Assembly: GCA_030220185.1 (NCBI GenBank)
Contig: JASPKZ010004202.1
Span: 3,840,001 to 3,904,000 of the forward strand
Direction of reading: 5' to 3'
Length of the DNA stretch: 64,000 nucleotides
DNA from: Diploptera punctata
Lineage: Eukaryota > Arthropoda > Insecta > Blattodea > Blaberidae
A model generated the notes under the pieces. That model had not been told where the DNA came from. It searched no databases and was given only the letters and a program-made list of their open reading frames with translations. The translations under genes and the position numbers were made by a program. Position 1 is the stretch's first letter, and each line of letters begins with the position of its first letter. Shown here piece by piece: positions 1 to 9,441 of the stretch.

Positions 1-470
1 TTGTTTTTTGGAGGTTTCTTCTAAAATAATCGAATTCAACTGTTCTAATTTTATTCTTTTGTAGTTCCGTCAAAGACCAAGTTTCATTTCCATATGACAA
101 AATATTCTGTATTATGCTCTTATAAATTTTCATTTTAGTTTCCTTTGTAATATTTTTATTCCAAATTATTCCATGTAATGTCTTAGTTGCATTATTTGCC
201 ATTGCAATTTTAGCCTGTACATCTCTCTCACAGGTACCGAAACTTGTAGTTATTGACCCAAGATATTTAAAAAATTCACATTTTTTTTATTTTCCCTGTT
301 TGAAGTATGAGGTCATCCACATCCTATCCCAAACACATATATTCTGTTTTCTGTAAATTTATATTCAGTCCCCATTTTTTATATTCTTCCATTAATTTAT
401 TTATCATATATTTCATATCATCTTCATCCCCTGCAAAAATTATTTGATCATCTGCAAACAACAATAATAT
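1..470 (-). mobile_element. LINE-M reverse transcriptase fragment (5' part of copy lost)
   Basis: Read on the minus strand, about 300-470 gives a reverse transcriptase segment with the catalytic-loop motif FADDQIIFAG, followed by the helix KWGLNINLQKTEYMC. About 60-270 gives KYLGSITT and KIYKSIIQNILSYGNETWS, the typical end of a LINE RT domain. The frames are broken, so this is a dead copy. It runs off the window start and is cut on its 5' side at 470, where a LINE-A fragment begins in the opposite orientation. Confidence 0.8.
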
Positions 471-497
471 CTAGGAACAATAATCACAAATAGGAAT

Positions 498-1261
498 CTT
501 CTTTTTCTTCTTCTTCTTCTTCCTCTACGCATGAAAGCTGGAAGCTTGTTGCGTGTTCATTCACTATAGGTCAGGGGTATGGTGACATCCTTCCATCGTA
601 GTTGTGGTCTTCCTAATGGCCTTTTCTGCTGAGGTGTCCAGTAACGTACTTTCTTCACTTATCTACTGTTCTCCATTCTGTCTATGTTATCGTTCCAATT
701 TAATCTTCTATCATTTATCCAGAGGTTTATAGGTTCAATTTCACATTCTTCTCTAATAACAGAGCTGCGAATTTTCTCTCTCAGCGATTTTCCTACGATT
801 TTCCTTAAAACTTTCATTTCGGTTGTTTCATTGATTTGTTCTCTTTTTTTTTTGAGTTTCTGTTCGGCATTTACAACCATATGTTAGAACTGGTCTTATG
901 ACAGATTTGTAAATTCTTTTGTATCTATTCTTAAATTTTTATTTTTCCAAACAGTATTGTTTAAACATCCCGATATTTTGTTTGCATTATTTGCTTGATG
1001 GAGGATTTCATATGTTATTCTGCTGCTGATATTAATTTCTATTCCTAAATATTTGAATTTCATGACTTATTCTATACTTTTCCCTTCTATTTCTAATTTA
1101 ACACTCCATGAGCCACCCAGGAGGTAGTGTAACTACCAACAGGGCCTCCCATGCCTGACAGGTCATGGAAGAAGTTCCAGACTAAAAGAGATACCCATCG
1201 AAGAAGAAGGGCCAGTAACTCACTTCCAAGATGTAAAATTATCAATTACTCAAAGAAACAT
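498..1261 (-). mobile_element. LINE-B insertion inside LINE-A
   Basis: 498-1103 is the reverse complement of the LINE-B copy at 20515-21206 with few differences, including the (GAA)n tail (CTT run at 498-520). The reading frame at 659-880 (minus) contains INETTEMKVLRKIVGKSLRE and LNWNDNIDRMEN, the post-RT domain. A 14-bp duplication flanks 498-1261 as a whole, so 1104-1261, which I could not assign, probably arrived with the element: either LINE-B sequence in inverted order or captured DNA. Confidence 0.8.
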
Positions 1262-1495
1262 TCACAAATAGGAATGAGATGCATAAATAAAATAAACATA
1301 TGCTCAATTCTGGAAATGCGTGCTGTTATGCATAACGAGGACTCTTGTCGTCACAACTCATTTCAAAAAATGGTAAACTGAAAATATTATAGAACTCTTA
1401 TTCACCCAATTATGTTATATGGGTGCGAAACATGGACTCTTACTTTAAGGAGGTAAGAGGATTACGAGTTTTTTGAGAATAAAGTTCTTAGGAAC

Positions 1496-1756
1496 TTAGG
1501 TACAGAGGATTGAAAATCAAACGCTTAAATGGTATGGCCATGTACAAAGAATGTAAAATGAAAGATGGCCAAAAGATAATACCAATGGTCACCCCTGGAA
1601 GAAAAAAAAGTGGAAGGTGAAGATGGAAATGGAAAACCTACGACAGAACAATAGAGGATAGGAATTTGGAAGAGGGAGATTGGAATGATAGAGATAAATG
1701 GAAACTGAAGACGGCAAACCTATAAGTGGGCGAAAGCCGAAGAAGAAAGAAGAATA
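1496..1756 (+). mobile_element. LINE-C 3' end inside LINE-A
   Basis: This segment matches the LINE-C ends at 18565-18898 and 43370-43567. It codes for RIENQTLKWYGHVQRM and a degraded RGRPRWKWKTY motif and stops shortly before a (GAAGAA) tail. The flanking hexamer AGGAAC is repeated at both ends, and removing the segment rejoins LINE-A exactly. It is a 5'-truncated insertion of about 261 bp. Confidence 0.8.
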
Positions 1757-2115
1757 AGGAACATTTTTGAGCCAGAAAGAGATGAACATACAGTTGAATG
1801 GAGGAAAATAGTAAACTACATGAATTGTATAGGAAGCCAGATATAATAAGAAGAGTTAAGTCTCGTAGACTGCGATGGGCAGGACATGTGGCACTTATGA
1901 GGGATGAAAGAGGTGCTTGGAGCTTCTTGTAGGAAAACCAGAGGGAAAACGCCCAGTTGGTAGACCAAGAATGAGGTGGTAGAACAATATTATCCACGAT
2001 TTAAAGGAAGTAGATTATACAGGGGATGATTGGAAAACATAATCTCAAGATAGGGATATATGGAGGGCTTATGCCCGCGCGGCCATGAACCTACGGGTTC
2101 GATAGAGCCAGTAAG

Positions 2116-2500
2116 TTGCTTTACTACAGTCAGATTCAACCAAGGAAGTTAATGTGTGTTTGGAATATGGAACTGGGTTGCCATTTTAACGTATTTTCTT
2201 GAGAGAGAAATCCTTAAATAAAGCTTAAATATGCAACACAGCAGGTACAGAGTTATAAGTTGTAGCCGTCCAAGCCACCCCCTCGTAAAGAAAAAAAAAA
2301 CAGTTACCACTTGTCACTGAGCTCGTGCGGACCTGTACTATCCTGTGTCAAAGTGTCGACTCTCATATTTACTATAAAACTAGTCTGCATGCCGTAAAAG
2401 AAAAACTATGTTTTTAAATGTATAGTACATAGATTTGGAAAAAGTATTGCTACACACTAATTCAACCCAGGGAGTTACTACAGACCTTATGGGCTACGCC
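2116..2500. other. Unassigned spacer with possible small insertion
   Basis: I see no gene here. The imperfect 18-mer ATTCAACCAAGGAAGTTA at about 2133 recurs as ATTCAACCCAGGGAGTTA at about 2459 (16 of 18 identical), bracketing about 308 bp. This could be an old target-site duplication around an unclassified element. Confidence 0.3.
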
Positions 2501-3125
2501 AGTGTCCCCCTACTCACTTAAAATAAGAGTCCATATTTCGCATCCTTATAATATAACTATTCGACCGCGGTGGACTAGTGGTTATGCTCCTTGCCTCTGG
2601 TCCCGAGGGTCGCGGGTTCAAACCCGGTCGGGGTCGATGAATTTTTTAGGACGGAAAAATCCAAGGAGGGACTTTAAGCCGTGGGTCCCGAGTCTGAATA
2701 TTTTCAGGCTCGTAAAAAATCCTTAAGCCTGAATGAAAAGGCCTCTAAGCAAAATTTACCGAATTTTCCCGTCCTAGTACTACCTTGGTTTCCTAGATGT
2801 CAGTATGAGGCGGAACGCTGACCACGGACCACTCAAAACGAAAACAAGTGTAACTAAATTAGTATGGTTCAAATTCTTCCCTGTAGGGGGAGAGCGCCTA
2901 AATCTCTGTAAAGGGAAAACATGGGCTTACAATTATATAACTGAGAGAATAACATTTTCATACATTTTCAGTTTAACATTTTTTAGAAAAGTTGGAACGA
3001 CAAGAGTCTCTGCTATACATAATAGCACGACTTTCCAGAATTGAGCGAATGTTTAAAATTTATTTTTGCGCGTCATTCCTATTTGTACTTACTGTTCTTA
3101 GATATTTGAAAAATTATTTAATGCA
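2501..3125 (-). mobile_element. LINE-A fragment split by SINE-1
   Basis: 2501-2558 and 2935-3125 align to the minus strand of the LINE-A RT C-terminal region (the segment encoding KLKIYKTIILPVILYGCETW). The two halves are adjacent in an intact LINE-A and are separated here by SINE-1. Degraded; both its 3' end and its 5' end are missing. Confidence 0.7.
2559..2934 (+). repeat. SINE-1, tRNA-derived, inserted in LINE-A
   Basis: The head contains an RNA polymerase III A-box-like TGGACTAGTGGTTATG and a B box GGGTTCAAACCC about 45 nt later, as in a tRNA gene. The body (TTTTTAGGACGGAAAAATCC onward) is shared with copies at 19473, 21269 and 57603 (minus). The tail ends near GGGCTTACA. It is flanked by ATATAACT at 2551-2558 and 2935-2942. 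Confidence 0.85.
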
Positions 3126-3134
3126 TTTCATAAC

Positions 3135-3915
3135 TAAACCAACTAACTCACTGGCACTATCGAACCCGTAGGTTCATGGCCGCGCGGGCATAAGTTCTCC
3201 ATATATCCCTATCCTGAACCAATGTTTTCCAATCATCCCCTGTATAATCGACTTCCCTCAAATCGTACTTAATGTTATTCTCCTACCTCATTCTTGGTCT
3301 ACCAACTGGGTGTTTCCCCTCTGGTTTTCCTACAAGAAGCTTCCATGTACGTATTTCATTCCCCATTCGTGCCACATGTCCTGCCCATCGCAGTCTACGA
3401 GACTTAACAGTTCTCATTATATCTGGCTTCTTATAAAGACCATGAAATTCACTGTTATGCAGCATTCTCCATTCACCTGTCTGTTCATCTCTCTTTGGTC
3501 CAAAAAAAATGTCCTAAGTATTCTCGAATACTCGTAATCTCCTTTCCTCCCTTAAAGCAAGAGTCAACGTTTCGCACCCATATAATATAACTGGTAGAAT
3601 AATGGTTTTATATATTTTCAGTTTAACGTTTTTTGAAAGGAGTTTTGACATCAAGAGTCTCTGCAATGCATAATAGCACGCATTTCCAGAATTGAGCCTA
3701 TGTTTAATTTCCTTGTACATCTCATTCCTATTTGTGATTATTGTTCCTAGGTATTTGAATTCAGCCGCTTCCTCAAAATTTCCCTTATTTGTCATTAGCT
3801 GCCCATTTCCATTATATAATGTATTTTTATGTGTGACCATATATTTAGTTTGATTGATATTTACTTCCAGTCCCAATTCCTTAATGTTACTCAGTAGTGA
3901 ATGCATTTCATACAT
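3135..3915 (-). mobile_element. LINE-A copy, 3' half, minus strand
   Basis: The minus strand encodes the LINE-A RT C-terminal half: 3514-3915 gives 133 codons starting in the LEVNINQTKYMVTH segment after the YADD box and running through EFKYLGTIITNRNEM to LPVILYGCET. 3283-3465 gives RRLRWAGHVARM and PVGRPRMR. The two frames are offset by a frameshift. The tail is (TTAG)n (AACTAACTCACTGG at the left end). 5'-truncated at 3915. Confidence 0.85.
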
Positions 3916-4255
3916 TTATTATCTTATTCTGTGAAAAGTAGTGAAGATTTATTTATTTTTCCTACGAACCGAACAAATCTGCTGTATTTTAGCTGTAATA
4001 TTTGTTTAGCTTATGAAATTAAAAAAAAATATATATTAAAATAAATATTCGGTTTCAGTAAGTATATTGTTACCTGTTGTTTTACCTGTTGTGTTTTCTA
4101 TGTGACGTCAATTAAATTACATCTGTTTACATTTGATCCTAGTCTGTTTATCACAAGTTAATTTAATTGTGCCCCTGTGCCATAGGGATTAATTCTGTTT
4201 TGTAAATTTACTCAATAATATAATATTATTGAGTTCAGCCTTATTTTATAAGTAA
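3916..4255. other. AT-rich spacer
   Basis: No coding signal. It holds TTACCTGTTG repeated back to back near 4070-4095 and a perfect palindrome CTCAATAATATAATATTATTGAG-like stretch near 4211-4233. Confidence 0.3.
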
Positions 4256-4837
4256 ACTAGCTAACACTCGGCGTGCGCTCCTGCGCCTAAATAAATGAAA
4301 ATTAATGCGCTTTTATGTTTAGTTGAATAAGTAAAAGGAAAAATAATTATCTTAATATATAAAAATTTCGTGTCACGTTGTTTGTCCGCGATGGAATCCT
4401 AAACTACTGAACCGATTTTAATAAAATGTTGCACACTGTATGCAGTTTGATCCAACTTGAGACTTAGGGTAGTTTATAACTAAATTTATAGTCGCATTAT
4501 TTTTTATTGCAAATTATTTGCTTATTATTTAACAAAGAATTGTAATTATCTGTGAGTTCCATACGATTCTGACAGATGACGGTGTAAGGTAATTGGTTTA
4601 TTATTTAACCAGGTGGCTATGCTTTTTGTTGCAACCGCGAATTTCAATTGAATTACAAATATTTATTATTTCATAATTTAAGTGTGTTCAGTGTTTATTT
4701 TAATTTCAATATATTGATAATAATATTAATTTCGTGTGTAAGTATTAGTTTTAAGTAATCTGACTGAAAGACAGCAACTTAATTTAAATTTTTAACGTAT
4801 ACCTTAGCCACAGCAACGCGTGGCCGGGACTTCTAGT
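4256..4837. mobile_element. Putative DNA transposon or Helitron-like element with ACTAG ends
   Basis: The ends are imperfect inverted repeats: ACTAGCTAACACTCGGCGTG at 4256 and, reverse-complemented, ACTAGAAGTCCCGGCCACG ending at 4837. The interior contains CGTGTCACGTTGTTTGTCCG followed by a TCCTAAACTACTGAACCG phrase, of a kind I recall in insect non-autonomous Helitron-like repeats. The CTAG 3' terminus after a GC-rich hairpin would also fit a Helitron. A related start (ACTAGCTAATGTCCGGGTGCG) occurs at 22083. No transposase is visible. Confidence 0.45.
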
Positions 4838-5245
4838 AAATTTATAATTTTGAGTTACCCCGTGCTGATTGCTCGGTGTTGGTCGGGAATCTACTTATCC
4901 CGATATTCTTGACATAAAGAGCTCACACACACCCATAATGTCTATAGTCCCCCAAATATATATCTACTATCGGTTTACTTTAATGACACTTCCAAGGTTT
5001 GAGAAAAGGGATGAAAGTATTGTTCTGGAGTTTATCATATTTGCTAACTTTAGCTGTCACTTTTCAAAATATCATCTAAATATGTCCATTATTTGAAGTA
5101 AATGTATTTCTTTCTCAAAATTAAAATATTTTCTTTTTATATAATTATTAGTTGTAGTAACTATTTAAGTCTATTTAAATATTAAAGTGCTAGTTAAAAC
5201 AGATAGGGACGAGTGGAGAATAAAAATAAAATTTTAAGCACATAA
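4838..5245. other. Unassigned AT-rich spacer
   Basis: No repeat or coding similarity recognised. The open frame at 4869-5096 has no motif and AT-rich composition; I do not call it a gene. Confidence 0.3.
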
Positions 5246-5925
5246 AATATGTCATCATCATCATCATCATCATAGTACATTCACGAATTTAGGTCATTTG
5301 TTGACTTGTTTCGGCCTCAAGAGAAACACCATCCAGAAGTCTTTTGAGTGGACGTCCTGGTCTTCTTCTTCCTGCAGGTTGATATCTTAACATTTGTTTG
5401 GGTATTCTGTGATCTTCCATTCGATGAACATGTTGCATCCATCTTGACTTATAATCAGAAATTTTGTTTTCTAAAGATTCCATGTGTAATTCTTCTGATG
5501 TCTTCATTTTTTTTTGTGATCTAGTAGTGTGTATCCTGCAGTCCTCCGAAGATATCTCATTTCAGCAGATCTAAGTCTCTGTATGTCCTTCTGTTTCAAC
5601 GTCCATACTTCGCTACCATACAAAAGAGTTGGAAGAGCCAGTGTTTTGTACACTTTCAGTCTTGAATGTTTTTGGACTAACTGTGGCTTGAAGATAAAAT
5701 TTATTAACCCTAAAATTCTTAAAAATTTAGATATGTTTGCATCTACATACTTTTCTTCTTCATATGAGATATTGCATCTGAGATATGTAAAATTATTCAC
5801 CTGCTCCAAAATTTTATTGTCCAGTACAATTTTACTTCTGACAGAAACTACACCTTGAATTTTTGTTTTTTCTGTAGATATCTTTAATCCATAAACATTG
5901 CAAATCTGTTTGTAAATGGAAAATT
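5246..5925 (-). mobile_element. LINE-D copy, minus strand
   Basis: Minus-strand frames at 5504-5809 and 5289-5507 encode EQVNNFTYLRCNISYEEE, KTLALPTLLYGSEVWTLKQK, EMRYLRRTAGYTLLDH and then HVHRMEDHRIPKQML...GRRRPGRPLKRLL. This is the end of a LINE RT plus the post-RT GH-x-x-RM/GRP domain. One frameshift lies near 5507. The element ends in (GAT)n (CAT run at 5253-5272). The same subfamily tail is at 46055-46209. 5'-truncated. Confidence 0.85.
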
Positions 5926-5954
5926 GTTATTAGTATTATCATTATTATTGTTAT

Positions 5955-6448
5955 TATTACTATTTTTTATTGCGGATGGGCCCATGTAGGACTACGCCAA
6001 GTACCTAGAGGCGTTTCCTTTGGACCCAAATTTCTTTCATTCTTTTGCTATGAGCTTGTTTTCTATCATCTGTCCAAGTTGTTCCAGTTTTTTTTCTTCG
6101 GTTTGTCCTCTTTGTCAACTTGCCACTTATTCACCTTAATTCTAAATATATCTCTGTTTGGGATATCTTCTTTAGTAATTCCTGCCAATTTTAAGTCCTT
6201 TTTGACTTCATCAATCCACTTCATAGTATCCACTGGAGCTTTACTTCTGTAGAATTCCATTATCTGTTTTGTAAACCTATTTGAGTTCATTCGTTTAATA
6301 TAGCCATAAAATTTTAACCTTCGTTTTCTAATATCACTATGAATGTTTGTATATATTTTTATTTCCTTTTTACTTCTGAGTCTAAATGCTTCACCTATGA
6401 CTTGTGGACCTAAAACTTTTCTTATAATTTTGAATTCTTTTTTCAGTA
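5955..6448 (-). mobile_element. LINE-E 3' end, minus strand
   Basis: The minus strand gives a post-RT segment: KKEFKIIRKVLGPQ, RKRRLKFYGYIKRMNSNR, TKQIMEFYRSKAPVDTMKW and ITKEDIPNRDIFRIKVNKW. The F-Y-G-Y-I-K-R-M box is this family's version of the W-x-GH-x-x-RM motif shared by the other LINEs. The reading frame is open for 74 codons at 6066-6290. I see no second copy in the window. Confidence 0.65.
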
Positions 6449-6488
6449 TATTTTATTATTATTATTGTTATTGTTATTATTATTATTA

Positions 6489-6552
<64 letters not shown>
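6449..6552. repeat. (ATT)n microsatellite
   Basis: Near-pure ATT trinucleotide array adjoining LINE-E. The leucine/tyrosine-rich open frame over it is an artefact of the repeat. Confidence 0.95.
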
Positions 6553-6554
<2 letters not shown>

Positions 6555-7155
6555 CGTTTAGACAACTTATGTAAGTTAGTTATAAGATAAAATATGGCAT
6601 TTAATAGGTATAACCGAACGGAATAGAACGCCTAAATGCCTTAATTCACCAGTAATTAAATAAATAAGAGGGTTAATAATATAATAAAGGAAATATAATA
6701 CTGTCAATAATTGTCCTGTAATGATATAATTACAATAATGTAGTGGATAAATTTCAAGCTATGAATAAGAACATGGCTATAAAGAAGAGCAAAAACTGAT
6801 TCTTGAGAAGACTAACTCGCTCTATTTGTCTCCAGAGGCGCTACAAATCTCTTCCTTAGATGTGGAGAGGTGATACTGTCTCCTTTACCCCAATAGATTC
6901 CTCCCCTATATTTCCTTTATATAACCAAGCTACAGAGCCATTCTACACAACTGATTAAAATGTCAATTGTGTGTACATAAAAGATAAACAAATTACATCT
7001 CATGTATATATATATATATATATATTTGGACCCTGTGAATTGCGTCCGTTTGATAGCCAATTTATGATTGTTATTCTGTTTCTTTGTCATATTTCATTCG
7101 AAAATAAATAAATAACAGTTTAAAAAACTAAAACAACACGCTTTATTATAAACCC
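6553..7155. other. Unassigned spacer with (TA)n
   Basis: No gene or known repeat recognised, apart from a short TA array at about 7002-7024. Confidence 0.3.
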
Positions 7156-7159
7156 GAAC

Positions 7160-7715
7160 TAAAAATTAGAGCATGCCATCATATCTTTAGAGGATGAGGA
7201 AGGCTTACAACTCAATGGTATTAATAAGCTGTTAGTTTATGCTGATGATGTAGTACTACTGGCCGATAGCGAGGAGATACTAAAGGACAACACGCACACA
7301 CTATTGAGTAACACTAAGAAATTAGGAACTGGAAGTAAATATCAATAAAACTAAATATATGGTCACACGTAGAAATCCATTATATAATGGAAATGGGCAG
7401 CTAATGACAATGAGGGAAATTATGAGGAAGTGGCTGAATTCAAATACCTAGGAACAATAATCACAAATAGGAATGAGATGTACAAAGAAATTAAACATAG
7501 GCTCAATTCTGGAAATACGTGCTATTATGCATTGCAGAGACATTTGATGTCCCAACTCCTTTCAAAAAACATTAAACTGAAAATATATAAAACTATTATT
7601 CTACCAGTTATATTATATGGGTGCGAAACATAAACTCCTAGTTTAACGGAGGAAATGAGTTTACGAGTTTTTGAGAATAAAGTTCTTAGGAAAAATTTTG
7701 GTCCAAAGAGAGATG
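7160..7715 (+). mobile_element. LINE-A copy with RT active-site region, 3'-truncated
   Basis: Encodes LQLNGINKLLVYADDVVLLA (catalytic YADD) at about 7205-7265, then LSNTKKLG, a one-base frameshift, NINKTKYMVT, EFKYLGTIITNRNEM and LKIYKTIILPVILYGCET. Similarity to LINE-A stops at AAAGAGAGATGAATG near 7715, where LINE-F sequence begins, so this copy lacks its own 3' end. Confidence 0.8.
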
Positions 7716-7880
7716 AATGCCTACAGATAGAATCCCTCAGCTGTTATTAAAGTACAAACCAACAGCACATAGAAGTGTTCGACGCCCTTTTAGTAGATGG
7801 AAAGGTTCATTAAATCCCACTTGATGTGAATACAGGTCAAAGGCTTAATTTCATGAAGTAGAAGAAGAAGAAGAAGAAGA
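7716..7880 (+). mobile_element. LINE-F 3' end fused to LINE-A
   Basis: Encodes RIPQLLLKYKPTAHRSVRRP followed by FSRWKG, the post-RT GRP/RW-type domain of a different LINE, and ends in (GAA)n at 7861-7880. The join to LINE-A is abrupt. It may be an RT template switch or a 5'-truncated insertion that removed the LINE-A end. Confidence 0.6.
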
Positions 7881-8005
7881 TTTTTCCTCAACTTCCGAGC
7901 CCTAACCATTAGGGCTGAAAAAAGTATGGGTTTACAGGCTTACAGGCTGAATCGTACTTAGACCGCTGTGTTTACAAACTGCAGTTTATAATATTATAAT
8001 TATAT

Positions 8006-8130
8006 TGTAAATAGAAAAATTAATGTCTGAACCAGGAATCGAACCGTGGACCTCTAGTTCTCCAGACTAGTGTGCAGCCCACTAGAGGTCCACTGTTCGA
8101 TTCCTGGTTCAGACATTAATTTTTCTTTTC
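8006..8130. repeat. tRNA-like palindromic module
   Basis: An inverted repeat of about 40 bp per arm: GAAAAATTAATGTCTGAACC and its continuation on the left, with the reverse complement at 8085-8127. Each arm contains a tRNA T-loop/B-box-like GGTTCGATTCC. The loop is about 25 nt. It shares with 23199-23320 the layout of an AT-rich 14-mer inverted repeat around a tRNA-like half. Confidence 0.6.
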
Positions 8131-8419
8131 ACAATACTATTATAATATGATCCATTATTGGAACTGTGTTAAAATAACAGTATTTGAAAATGTTTAAAAA
8201 ACTGCACGTTGACACCCGCTACTCGGGACTGACAAAAAATGGACTCGTCTTTGCACAATTTTTGTTTCGGCATTCTGATACAAACACACGTCACATAAAC
8301 AGATCTGTTATTGAGGAGAGTCGAACATACACACTCTCCGCTCCGAGCAGGCAGTGGAGACGCTCGACAAAGACACGCATTTTGTAAGCAATGTGTACAG
8401 AATTAGTTACTACCCTGAT
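8131..8419. other. Unassigned spacer
   Basis: No recognised repeat. The frame at 8184-8387 has no motif or repeat copy; it is not called as a gene. Confidence 0.3.
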
Positions 8420-8878
8420 ACTTACTTACGCACTGGCACTATCGAACCAGTAAGTTCATGGCCGCGCGGACATAAGCTCTCCATACATCCCTATCCTGAG
8501 CCAATATTTTCCAATCATTCCCTGTATAATCTACTTCCCTCAAAGCATAGTTAATCTTATTCTCCCACCTCATTCTTGGTCTACCGACTGGGCGTTTTCC
8601 CTCTGGTTTTCCTACAAGACGCTTCCATGCACGTCTTTCATTCCGCATACGCGCAACATGTCCTGCCCATCGCAAGTCTACGAGACTTAACTGTTCTTAT
8701 TATATCTGGCTTCCTATAAAGACCATTTAGTTCAGTGTTATGTAGTCTTCTCCATTCATCTGTCTGTTCATCTCTCTTTGGTCCAAAAATTTGCGTAAGT
8801 ACTTTATTCTCAAATACTCGTAATCTCCTTTCCTCCCTTAAAGTAAGAGTCCATGCTTCGCACCGATACTGTTTTTTT
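8420..8878 (-). mobile_element. LINE-A 3' end, minus strand
   Basis: Minus-strand frame at 8439-8675 encodes MRWAGHVARMRNERRAWKRL, PVGRPRMRWENKIN and MNLLVR. Further upstream is the TGEWRRLH region and REERRLRVFE. The tail is (GTAA)n (ACTTACTTACGCACTGG). A frameshift lies near 8670. 5'-truncated at about 8878. Confidence 0.85.
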
Positions 8879-9441
8879 CAGCCTTACTAATCATAACGCT
8901 TCTCTAGGAAAAATGGTGAAATGTCAAGGTTGGTTTCGTCCTGCAATGGCTGACAGTTCCCTTGTTACTTCAAGGAAACTTATTCCTTAGAAAGCTCATT
9001 CATATTTTATGAAAATATGCCATACATTTTCTTGCCTGTATTGACAGAACCTGACGACCTGACAATAATATGCGCGGTACATCGCAATGATGGATGGTGA
9101 CGCGCATGAACACGGCAATTCATTTTGTCTTATTCATGAATTTTTGAAGGCGTTATTTACTTTAGTTGGAGATAGTGTGGAACCTCTTAAAGGCTTGGCT
9201 AGATCGATGAGGTTATCGTGTGAGAAAGGAGTCAACTAGAAGGTGATGGATTGGGAAACACTCGCTTCGGGGTGAGTTACTCAAATGTAAAAGTGAATAG
9301 ATAAGAACACTTGATGATTTTGAATTTTAAGTAAACAGGAGAACTTAAAATGTCAGACTTTAGAATCTTGAGATTTAATGAACTTCCCGTGGCAAGAGAA
9401 GTTTAAGAAGAACTTCTCAATCACAAGATATTTTACCAAAA
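8879..9441. other. Unassigned spacer
   Basis: No coding or repeat similarity recognised; ends where foldback-I begins. Confidence 0.3.

Larger units (their letters stand above)
471..2115 (+). mobile_element. LINE-A copy split by LINE-B and LINE-C insertions
   Basis: LINE-A sequence is present at 471-497, 1262-1495 and 1757-2115. It encodes pieces of the RT C-terminal half (NRNEM, then a degraded LPVILYGCETWTLTLREE region) and the terminal GRPRMRW domain. It ends GGGTTCGATAGAGCCAGTAAG. The gaps are filled by other LINEs, each bounded by a duplicated target: TCACAAATAGGAAT at 484-497 and 1262-1275, and AGGAAC at 1490-1495 and 1757-1762. Many stops and frameshifts make it non-functional. Confidence 0.85.

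Noticed and set aside
8184..8387. Small host gene
   Set aside because: No recognisable motif and no supporting signal.
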